Source of the DNA: CAYOID01 sp964573115
Lineage (GTDB): Bacteria > Desulfobacterota > Desulfovibrionia > Desulfovibrionales > Desulfothermaceae
NCBI GenBank assembly: GCA_964573115.1
Contig: CAZNIP010000052.1
Coordinates: 1 to 21,954 of the forward strand
Direction: 5' to 3'
DNA: 21,954 nt
The translations under genes were made by a program, and so were the position numbers. Below, piece by piece: positions 16,362-21,954 of this stretch (within the stretch, counting starts at the first letter, position 1; the number at the start of each line of letters is the position of its first letter). The notes under the pieces are model-generated. The model was given only the letters and a program-made list of their open reading frames with translations. It did not search any database and was not told the DNA's origin.

Positions 16362-17471
16362 TCATGCCATGTGCGGTGAGGAAGCTCGGCCCGGACCGGC
16401 CATGGACTCCAGAAACAGGACCGCCCTGTCCATGGACTCCGACCATGAGGGATGCTCTTTCCAGGACTCCAGAGCCGCTTCGGACAGCTGGAACAGCCTC
16501 TCCCGGTCGTCAGCCAGGCTGATCAGTGCGGTTTGCAGGCCCGGCCAATCTCCGGGCTCCACAAGCAGACCGTTGACTCCGTGCCGGATCAGCTCCGGTG
16601 TGGCCCCGCGGGTGGAGCCGATGACCGGCATGGCAAAGCCCATGGCCTCCAGGGTGACGATGCCGAAGCCTTCCCAGGCAAAGGGCATGCACAGCAGATG
16701 GCTTGCGGTCAGTGCTTCTACCAGCTCCTCGTCGCTGCCCTCCCCGCACAGGCGGACCCTTGCCTCCAAACCGAGGTCGGCTGTGCGCTGGCGGGCCTTG
16801 CGCACATGGCCGGCATCCGCATCAAGACTGCCGAGCACATCGAGCTGCCAGAGCTCCGGCGGGACCCCGGCCAGCCCCTGGATGAGCTCCAGGAGGCCTT
16901 TTCTGGGGACCACCTGACCCAGGAACAGCAGCCGCAAGGGTCCGGGGCTGAAGACTCTCTGCCTGATTCGAGACAGGCTGATCCTGCACCTGAAGCGGTC
17001 CCCTCCCGGAGGGGCGATCACGGAGCTCCTGCTGCCAGGGCTGAGGACTTGGACAGCGTCCCGGGTGGCCCTGGAGTTGAAGACGAAGCCGTCCACCGTG
17101 TCCAGATACCGCTTTTCGATCCCGGCCAGGAGCCTGTTCAGGATCGGGTGCCTGCATTCGGCGCTGAACAGGTGATGGACCACGCTGACCACCGGCGCCG
17201 CGTTCTGCCGACGGTATCTCCTGTTCAGGCCCCACAGGGAAGGGTGGCAGAGCTCGTCCTGGAGCAGCAGGTCCCAACCGGGTGAGGTCAAGGTCCTGTG
17301 CGCCGACCTGGAGACATTGTCCAGCAGGCGGCCAACATAGGATTTCAGTCCCAGGGAGAGCACCTCCACGTCATGCCCCCGCTTTCGCAGCTGACTTGCC
17401 AGGAATGAGTCGTACAGGTAGCCGCCGGTGAGGGTTTCGATCTCCCCATAGATGACCAGGCCGACCCGCAC
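16362..17471 (-). CDS. GT4-family glycosyltransferase
   Basis: A 369-residue retaining glycosyltransferase with the GT-B fold. The N-terminal domain starts RVGLVIYGEIETLTGGYLYD and shows a Gly-rich turn. The C-terminal domain has LLFLGQVVPRKGLLELI (about 181-197), a phosphate-loop-like VRLCGEGSDEELVEAL, and the E-x7-E motif in WEGFGIVTLE (E267, E275), then TPELIRHGVNGLLVEPGD. The start is GTG at 17471, whose first base is the last base of the TAG stop of the PTPS-like gene (TAGTG), so the two should be translationally coupled; GGGGAG lies about 10 bases upstream. No membrane segment was seen, so it acts in the cytoplasm or at the inner face of the membrane. It probably adds a sugar to the operon's product; donor and acceptor are unknown. 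Confidence 0.92.
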   Translation of the reverse strand: MRVGLVIYGEIETLTGGYLYDSFLASQLRKRGHDVEVLSLGLKSYVGRLLDNVSRSAHRTLTSPGWDLLLQDELCHPSLWGLNRRYRRQNAAPVVSVVHHLFSAECRHPILNRLLAGIEKRYLDTVDGFVFNSRATRDAVQVLSPGSRSSVIAPPGGDRFRCRISLSRIRQRVFSPGPLRLLFLGQVVPRKGLLELIQGLAGVPPELWQLDVLGSLDADAGHVRKARQRTADLGLEARVRLCGEGSDEELVEALTASHLLCMPFAWEGFGIVTLEAMGFAMPVIGSTRGATPELIRHGVNGLLVEPGDWPGLQTALISLADDRERLFQLSEAALESWKEHPSWSESMDRAVLFLESMAGPGRASSPHMA

Positions 17472-17854
17472 TACCGGGGCTCCCCATAGGAGGCCCAGGC
17501 CGAGTCGTTTTCCCAGATCCGGATCTCGACGTGATCGACGTCGCCAACCTCCAGGCTCTGGGCCAGGCGTTCGAAAAAGACCCTGGAAAAATGCTCGATG
17601 CTGGGGTTGATCCCCTTGAACTCGGGAAGGTCGTTCAGGACCTGGTCCCGATACCGGGCCACGCATCCGTCCAGACAGGCCTCGAGCTTCTCCAGGTCGA
17701 CGATGTAGCCGTGCTCGTCCAGGTTTCGGGCCCTGAGGCGGATCTCCGCCCGGTAAGGGTGAGCGTGGACCTCATTTTCCGGGCCCCAGTCGCCGCCGGT
17801 CAGAAAGTGCCGAGCCGTGAAGCTTCGCTGAAGGGCCAGGGTGTACATCTCCAT
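17471..17854 (-). CDS. 6-pyruvoyl-tetrahydropterin synthase / QueD-like protein with altered catalytic triad
   Basis: A 127-residue T-fold protein. The zinc-binding histidines are all present: FTARHF and VHAHPY. The pterin-anchoring Glu is in IWENDSAWASY. Other family marks are YIVDLEKLE and VLNDLPEFKGINPSIE. Compared from memory with E. coli QueD, the catalytic Cys (CxxxHGH) is Glu here (ENEVHAH), and the LDHHYLND segment is YRDQVLND, so the catalytic Asp-His pair is Arg-Asp. It may therefore bind a pterin or similar ring but carry out another reaction. The start could be ATG at 17854 or two codons later at 17848, which is better spaced from AAAGGA. It begins 27 bp after the MDR gene and overlaps the glycosyltransferase start by one base. 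Confidence 0.9.
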   Translation of the reverse strand: MEMYTLALQRSFTARHFLTGGDWGPENEVHAHPYRAEIRLRARNLDEHGYIVDLEKLEACLDGCVARYRDQVLNDLPEFKGINPSIEHFSRVFFERLAQSLEVGDVDHVEIRIWENDSAWASYGEPR

Positions 17855-17881
17855 TCATCCTTTGTGTTCTGATCGAGCTCA

Positions 17882-18922
17882 TCAATCGAAGAGACCATAC
17901 TCCAGGACCACCTGCAGGGTGTCACCCGGGTGGCCGGCAACCTGTTCATAGGCCTGCTGGGCCTGACGGATGGGGAACCTGTGGGAGATCAACCTGGACG
18001 GCCTGACCGCCTGGATCATGTCCATGGCCGTCCTCATCCGACGGGAGGTGTCCCAGCGGCCTCTCAGCTCGGGGCTGATGGTGCTGACCTGGCTGGAGAG
18101 CATCCGGACCCGGTCCCGGTGAAACCGTCCGCCGAGGTTCACAGCCGCCGTTTGCGTCCCGTACCAGGAGCCGATGACCACCCTGGAATGAAAGCCGCAC
18201 CACTGCAGGGCCTGATCCAGGGCCTGCGGCCTGCCGGTCAACTCAAAGACGAGGTCGGCTGGGCCATTCCAGGACTCTGTCCCGGGCTGCCGGCCGGAAT
18301 CTGCGCCTCCACACCCAGGGGCTTCCCCCAGGACCAGGTCCGCGCCCACGGTCAGAGCCCGGTCCCGTCTGGATTGCAGAGGATCGACGCAGACCAGGAT
18401 GTCCAGGGGAAACATGGTCAGCAGGGCTGCTGTCAGCAGTCCGACCACCCCCTGCCCCATGACCACCACCTTCTCGCCGATCAAAGGTTGGCCATCCAAA
18501 ACCAGATTGACCGCGGTTTCCATATTGGCCGCAAAAACCGCATCGTCGAGGGTCATTCCCTCGGGAACGGGCACGAGCTCACCAGGCCTGGCCGTGACAT
18601 GACTGGCATGGGGGTGAAGGGCAAACACAGGGCGGCCGACCCACCAGGGGTCGACCCCTGCTCCGGCTTCGACCACATGGCCGGCGCAGCTGTAGCCGTA
18701 TCGAAGGGGGTAGGCAAAGCTGTCTCCAGGGAGCGAGGGCAGGGTCTCGTCCACAGACAGGTCTGCGGGAACGAGCCCTTTGAAGACGAGCATCTCGGTT
18801 CCGGAGCTGATGGCCGATACCTCTGTCCGGACCAGCACCTGGTCGTCGGCAGGCTCTGAAACAGATTCCTCCAGGACTTCGACACACAGGGGCTCCACAA
18901 ACTCCAGGGCCAGGCGCTTCAT
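17882..18922 (-). CDS. MDR-superfamily dehydrogenase, 'zinc alcohol dehydrogenase'-like without zinc ligands
   Basis: A 346-residue oxidoreductase of the medium-chain dehydrogenase/reductase superfamily. The GroES-like domain is residues 1-120 and the nucleotide-binding domain about 140-290, with VVVMGQGVVGLLTA (GQGVVG 156-161), VCVDPLQSRRDRAL and the GSWYGTQTAAVNLGG segment. The usual CGICGTDxH zinc site is SAISSGTEMLVFKG, and the usual GHE is YGYSCAG, so both catalytic zinc ligands are missing; the four-Cys structural zinc lobe is also absent. It resembles the BchC-like and pathway-specific branch of 'zinc-binding' alcohol dehydrogenases more than true alcohol dehydrogenases. Start and stop of the two neighbours overlap as ATGA at 18919-18922, which fixes the start. 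It probably oxidises or reduces a carbonyl of the operon's product with NAD(P)H. Confidence 0.9.
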   Translation of the reverse strand: MKRLALEFVEPLCVEVLEESVSEPADDQVLVRTEVSAISSGTEMLVFKGLVPADLSVDETLPSLPGDSFAYPLRYGYSCAGHVVEAGAGVDPWWVGRPVFALHPHASHVTARPGELVPVPEGMTLDDAVFAANMETAVNLVLDGQPLIGEKVVVMGQGVVGLLTAALLTMFPLDILVCVDPLQSRRDRALTVGADLVLGEAPGCGGADSGRQPGTESWNGPADLVFELTGRPQALDQALQWCGFHSRVVIGSWYGTQTAAVNLGGRFHRDRVRMLSSQVSTISPELRGRWDTSRRMRTAMDMIQAVRPSRLISHRFPIRQAQQAYEQVAGHPGDTLQVVLEYGLFD

Positions 18923-19659
18923 AAGCCGTCCCACTCGGGTCGGGCCCAGAGAACCAGATCATTGTCCATCTGTTCCAAAGTCAGGTCCTTGAGCTCCAGG
19001 CTGGCTTTCAGTCCCGGCTGGAGGGGTTCGATCACCTGGAGCCCGCCCACGAGCGTGGGTGAAATGGTGATCACGAACAGGTCCACCATCCGGGCCAGGA
19101 TAAAGCTGGTGATCACCCTGGAGCCCCCCTCGACCATCAGGCTGGAGATGCCCCGGGCGTAGAGGAGGTCGCCCAGGCTGGACAGGTCCACCCGGCCGCT
19201 GCGATCCAGTTGACAGGGCAGGACCGTGGCTCCTGAGCGGCTGACCCGGTCCACGCGTTCGATCGAATTGCGCCCCGAGCACACCAGCCAGGAGCTGCAG
19301 TCCTCCCTCTGAAGCAACCTGCAGCCCGAAGGGGTTCTCAGGTGGGTGTCCAGAACCACGGGTTGAGGATTCGACCCTTCCGCAAGACGGGCGGTCAGCT
19401 GGGGGTTGTCGGACAGAACCGTCTCGATGCCCACCAGGATGGCGTCAAACAGGGTCCTCAGCCTGTGAGTCATGGTCATGGACGCTGGGCCGCTGATGCA
19501 GAGCGGTTTGCGGTCCCGGGAGGCAATGCTGCCGTCGAGGGACTGGGCATAGGTGACGGTGACGAAAGGCCGCCGCTTCTCCCTGCAGAAGGCCCTGATG
19601 AATTCCAGCCCGTTTTCCAGGTCCGCCAGCCCCTGAAAGCCCCCTGCCGATGCTGCCAT
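18919..19659 (-). CDS. RibD C-terminal-domain (DHFR-like) reductase
   Basis: A 246-residue stand-alone reductase of the RibD-C family, which in riboflavin synthesis reduces the ribosyl group of a pyrimidine with NADPH. Family motifs are RPFVTVTYAQSLDGSIA (30-46), DAILVGIETVLSDNPQLTAR (72-91) and SSLMVEGGSRVITSF (172-186), the last holding the NADPH-binding Gly-Gly. There is no N-terminal deaminase domain, so it is not the bifunctional RibD. I chose ATG at 19659, with GGGGGC upstream, over a TTG five codons earlier that has no ribosome site. It follows the CDP-alcohol phosphotransferase gene by 72 bp and overlaps the MDR gene by four bases. By family it should reduce a sugar or pyrimidine-sugar intermediate; in this operon the substrate is probably pathway specific. 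Confidence 0.91.
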   Translation of the reverse strand: MAASAGGFQGLADLENGLEFIRAFCREKRRPFVTVTYAQSLDGSIASRDRKPLCISGPASMTMTHRLRTLFDAILVGIETVLSDNPQLTARLAEGSNPQPVVLDTHLRTPSGCRLLQREDCSSWLVCSGRNSIERVDRVSRSGATVLPCQLDRSGRVDLSSLGDLLYARGISSLMVEGGSRVITSFILARMVDLFVITISPTLVGGLQVIEPLQPGLKASLELKDLTLEQMDNDLVLWARPEWDGL

Positions 19660-19731
19660 AGACTTTGCCCCCAATGCTTCAGAGGAAACGGAACGGAGCT
19701 CGACCTCCGCTGAGAAGATGGGCCCGAAAAA

Positions 19732-20940
19732 TCATGGTGCAGCCGCAGTGGTCAGAAGCCTTTCTTCCGGGGCCCACAAGGAGTAGCGACCGGTTCCCAG
19801 GATGAGGATCACCAGGGAGCTGCTGAAGCTGATGAACAGGCCTGGGGACAGACCTGCATCAGCTGAAACTGCGGCCAGCATGAGGCATGCCCCCAGCGAG
19901 GCTGTTCGGCCGCAGCACCCGGTCACCGCCATGGCCAGTGCGGCCCACCACAGGGCCTGCACACCCATCGGACCGGATTGAGCCAGTTCCCCGGAAACCG
20001 GCACGGCCAGACCCAGCAGGGACACTCTGGCTGTGAGCTGAAGCATGGGCAGGAAAGGCCGGGACAGCCCCGTCATCCGCCGGGCCCATGCGACACGTCC
20101 GCTGACACTGAGCCAGTCCACCATAAATCCCAGCAATAATGGGAACATAAAATAGAAACAGGCCAGGTGCAAGATGGTCACTGAAAAGACAGGCAGCAGG
20201 GCCACCCCGACAAAACCCATCTGGAGACCGGCCATGGTCCTGGCGAATGGGCGGGAAGGCAGAGGGTGCACGGGTTTTCCCCGCCTGCGGCGATACCAGA
20301 GACCGAAACGGAAGAGGTAGAAGGCCAGGCCTGCGGAGAGGTAGAGGATCGGGACGCGGCCCAGCCAGACGGCCAGGGCCGAGGCAGCCAGCAGGCCCAG
20401 TCCATCCATCTCCATGTCCAGCCTGCGGCCCAGCGTCGTCACCCGGCCCGTGCTCCTGGCCACGAGGCCGTCTGCAGCGTCGAGGCCCGCGGCCAGCAGG
20501 TAGATGGTCCCCGGGGCCCAGGCAAGCCATGCTGGTCCGGAGGACAGGACAGTCAAGGGGAGAAACAGCAGTCCAGCCAAGGAGCTGATGAGCACCCCCC
20601 GGATCAGGGTGAGCCGGTTGGCCGCCCCCAGGTCGGGGTGCACGCTCTGACCACCGGGAGGGTGGTTGTGAACGAGCTGGACCCTGATCCGGTGGTGGAC
20701 AAAGGCTGTCACGGCCAGGGACTGCAGCAGCCATTGAACGGCTGCCCCAACGGGAAGGCCAGTGCACAGGAGGAAAAAGGCCGCGAGCAGTCCAAGCCCA
20801 TGCCCGCAGGCTTCTCTTTGAACCCTTGTCTGCAGGGTGGCGAGGTTGGGATCAGGAGGTGACCAAAGCTGCCCGTCCGGAGATCTTCCAAGGTCCCTGT
20901 CTCTGCCGCACAAGGGGGGGCTCCCGAAAACAGAGGGCAT
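19732..20940 (-). CDS. CDP-alcohol phosphatidyltransferase fused to DoxX-like membrane domain
   Basis: A 402-residue inner-membrane protein, the first gene of the operon. The complete CDP-alcohol phosphotransferase signature is DAADGLVAR, eight residues, G, RRLD, MEMD (D154, D157, G158, A161, R162, G171, D175, D179), preceded by NRLTLIRG. This class moves an alcohol from, or a phospho-alcohol from, a CDP-linked donor with two metal ions. Several membrane helices follow (about 180-270). Residues about 305-402 look like the second half of DoxX proteins: GCCGRTASLGACLML, then LVILILGTGRYSLW, a typical DoxX ending. The N-terminal 50 residues are polar. The start ATG at 20940 has GTGAGG upstream; an earlier in-frame start exists but has no ribosome site. 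It probably joins the operon's product to a phospho-lipid or phospho-alcohol. Confidence 0.88.
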   Translation of the reverse strand: MPSVFGSPPLCGRDRDLGRSPDGQLWSPPDPNLATLQTRVQREACGHGLGLLAAFFLLCTGLPVGAAVQWLLQSLAVTAFVHHRIRVQLVHNHPPGGQSVHPDLGAANRLTLIRGVLISSLAGLLFLPLTVLSSGPAWLAWAPGTIYLLAAGLDAADGLVARSTGRVTTLGRRLDMEMDGLGLLAASALAVWLGRVPILYLSAGLAFYLFRFGLWYRRRRGKPVHPLPSRPFARTMAGLQMGFVGVALLPVFSVTILHLACFYFMFPLLLGFMVDWLSVSGRVAWARRMTGLSRPFLPMLQLTARVSLLGLAVPVSGELAQSGPMGVQALWWAALAMAVTGCCGRTASLGACLMLAAVSADAGLSPGLFISFSSSLVILILGTGRYSLWAPEERLLTTAAAP

Positions 20941-20968
20941 CGCGGCCTCACATGGTCTGCGATCACCC

Positions 20969-20982
20969 TGCCCTGCAGGGCA
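20969..20982. promoter_or_regulatory. 14-bp perfect palindrome upstream of the six-gene operon
   Basis: TGCCCTGCAGGGCA reads the same on both strands and lies 28 bp before the first start codon of the operon. It cannot form a good RNA hairpin because it has no loop, so a dimeric regulator site is the more likely meaning if it has one. No clear -35/-10 pair was found near it. Confidence 0.3.
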
Positions 20983-21149
20983 TCGTGAACCCACTGCACG
21001 TGAGCGGGTTGGCCTGGTCTGTCTGCGAAATGGGGCCCATGGTTCTGACCGGGGATCGCTGCCCTCAACACAAGCGGTGTTCAGCTCATCCCCGTTTGTC
21101 TGCCGGAAGGGCGTCCGGCGGCCGCCCCGGGTGCGGTCCTCAAAGAACC

Positions 21150-21611
21150 CTACTCCACCACGCCACGGTCCTTCAGCGCCTGGCGAATTGCCTCCACCCG
21201 CCGGCGGTTGACCCCAAGGTCTGAATACCCGGTTCTCGAGGCCGATCTGACGGCAATCAGGCCCTGGCCGGGCCGAAGGTGGAACTCGATGTCGTCGACA
21301 AACCCGAACAGACGACTCTTCTCCTCGGCATGCAGGTAGTCCCCGGTCAGCTCCACAATCCTGGTCCGGGGACGGGACTTCATGACCTCCTGCAGAGCAG
21401 CCCAGGCCTGATCCGGATCAGCGGCCAGCCCAAAAGGCTCAACGGCGTGGCCCTCGTCAGTTGCGTCTGAGGACACGCAGTTGGGGCTGGATGGACAGGG
21501 GGCGAGCCTGTTGTTCTCAATGCCGGTGGTTGTGTTCACGGCCTTGCAGGACATCAGGCTCAAAACGGCGATGAAAGCCGCTGCAGCCAGGATGAAGCGG
21601 GTCGCACGCAT
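21150..21611 (-). CDS. DUF1499 family lipoprotein
   Basis: A 153-residue protein of the uncharacterised DUF1499 family. The N-terminus is a lipoprotein signal with lipobox LMSC (Cys22); Lys follows, which does not suggest retention in the inner membrane. The domain shows the family motifs NRLAPCPSSPNCVSSDA (about 34-50), a DYLHAEEKSRLFGFVDDIEF strand pair and the ending IAVRSASRTGYSDLGVNRRRVE. The family has no assigned function, and homologs often lie near membrane and fatty-acid genes. ATG at 21611 has GGGAGA nine bases upstream. The 209 bp to the next gene downstream, the CDP-alcohol phosphotransferase, suggest a separate transcript, although it lies on the same strand. Confidence 0.9.
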   Translation of the reverse strand: MRATRFILAAAAFIAVLSLMSCKAVNTTTGIENNRLAPCPSSPNCVSSDATDEGHAVEPFGLAADPDQAWAALQEVMKSRPRTRIVELTGDYLHAEEKSRLFGFVDDIEFHLRPGQGLIAVRSASRTGYSDLGVNRRRVEAIRQALKDRGVVE

Positions 21612-21753
21612 CGTGTTCGGATCTCCCGGGGTTCGGCCACGTCAAGGGAATCGGTTGAGACATCACTGCATACGGTATTGAAAAAGGCAGGAGCAGGCAA
21701 CGTGTTTTTTCCGGCTGGAGTTTCGAACACGGCCTGGCGGGCACAGCGTCATG

Positions 21754-21781
21754 GCAGCTCCCCTTTTCCAGGGGGAGCTGC
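21754..21781 (-). terminator. Strong hairpin downstream of metF
   Basis: A perfect 10-bp stem (GCAGCTCCCC/GGGGAGCTGC) with an 8-base loop lies 73 bp after the metF stop codon on the minus strand. No T-run follows on either strand, so it is best called a probable transcript-end or processing structure for metF and not a textbook terminator. Confidence 0.45.
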
Positions 21782-21853
21782 TCAGGACCACTCTGCTCCA
21801 GTTTCCAGAAATGAGCTTGGCCAGGGCTCAAGGGACACCTCACGATGAACAGG

Positions 21854-21954
21854 TCACGAGAGCAGGTTCTGCTGGCGCAGGTTCGCCAGGACGGCATCCA
21901 CGGACCTGGCCCTGTTCATGGTGTAGAAGTGCAGCCCCTGAACCCCGTTTTGGA
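21854..21954 (-). CDS. metF: Methylenetetrahydrofolate reductase, C-terminal fragment
   Basis: Only the last 32 complete codons are in the window; the gene starts beyond the right edge. The translation ends GLHFYTMNRARSVDAVLANLRQQNLLS and a TGA at 21854-21856. GxHFYTxNR is the hallmark of the last strand and helix of MetF, the FAD enzyme that makes 5-methyl-tetrahydrofolate. The gene supplies folate-bound methyl groups, for methionine and, in many anaerobes, for the reductive acetyl-CoA pathway. Its neighbourhood with pterin-like genes is suggestive only, as two other regions lie between. Confidence 0.85.
   Translation of the reverse strand, partial: QNGVQGLHFYTMNRARSVDAVLANLRQQNLLS

Noticed and set aside
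1..21954. CRISPR arrays, tRNA or rRNA genes, transposases, integrases or phage genes
   Set aside because: None were seen: no regularly spaced short repeats, no cloverleaf-like stretches and no mobile-element proteins among the readable frames.

Overview
This window is GC-rich, densely coded bacterial DNA. Its families suggest a delta-proteobacterial anaerobe, most like the Desulfovibrionales sulfate reducers. The main clue is an FmdE/molybdopterin-binding fusion ending in a Cys cluster before CPFGK. The taxonomic call is inference, because the window holds no rRNA or other marker gene. Two runs of exactly 100 N (6140-6239 and 11003-11102) are scaffold gaps, so this is a draft assembly.

Layout. 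1-8783, all minus strand: an aldehyde dehydrogenase cut by the window edge, a CsaA-like tRNA-binding protein, a K+ channel with two RCK modules, a secreted protein of unknown function, and a large secreted von Willebrand A (VWA) protein whose C-terminal tandem repeats hold the first gap. 8784-9357 has no convincing gene. 9358-10989 (minus) is the FmdE/molybdopterin-binding fusion, whose upstream region is lost in the second gap. 11206-14715 (plus) holds a Kef-type cation/proton antiporter, a glycine-zipper lipoprotein and a D-2-hydroxyacid dehydrogenase. 14744-15399 holds two small divergent genes of unknown function. 15407-20940 (minus) is a compact six-gene operon. 21150-21611 (minus) is a DUF1499 lipoprotein, and the window ends in the C-terminus of metF.

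The most interesting system is the six-gene operon. In transcription order it encodes a CDP-alcohol phosphotransferase with a DoxX-like tail, a RibD-C-type reductase, an MDR 'zinc alcohol dehydrogenase' without the usual zinc ligands, a PTPS/QueD-like protein without the catalytic Cys-Asp-His triad, a GT4 glycosyltransferase and a SAM methyltransferase. Two junctions overlap (ATGA, TAGTG) and another is 4 bp, so the genes are probably co-transcribed and translationally coupled. I infer an undescribed pathway that builds a pterin- or pyrimidine-like moiety and then modifies it by reduction, glycosylation, methylation and attachment to a membrane lipid or phospho-alcohol. The product is unknown.

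Two other parts stand out. The VWA protein carries 252-bp tandem repeats, and its gap is flanked on both sides by the same 55 bp, which points to an assembly artefact and not a broken gene. The FmdE/molybdopterin-binding fusion has lost the usual FmdE-core Cys/His residues but keeps a zinc ribbon and a C-terminal Cys cluster.
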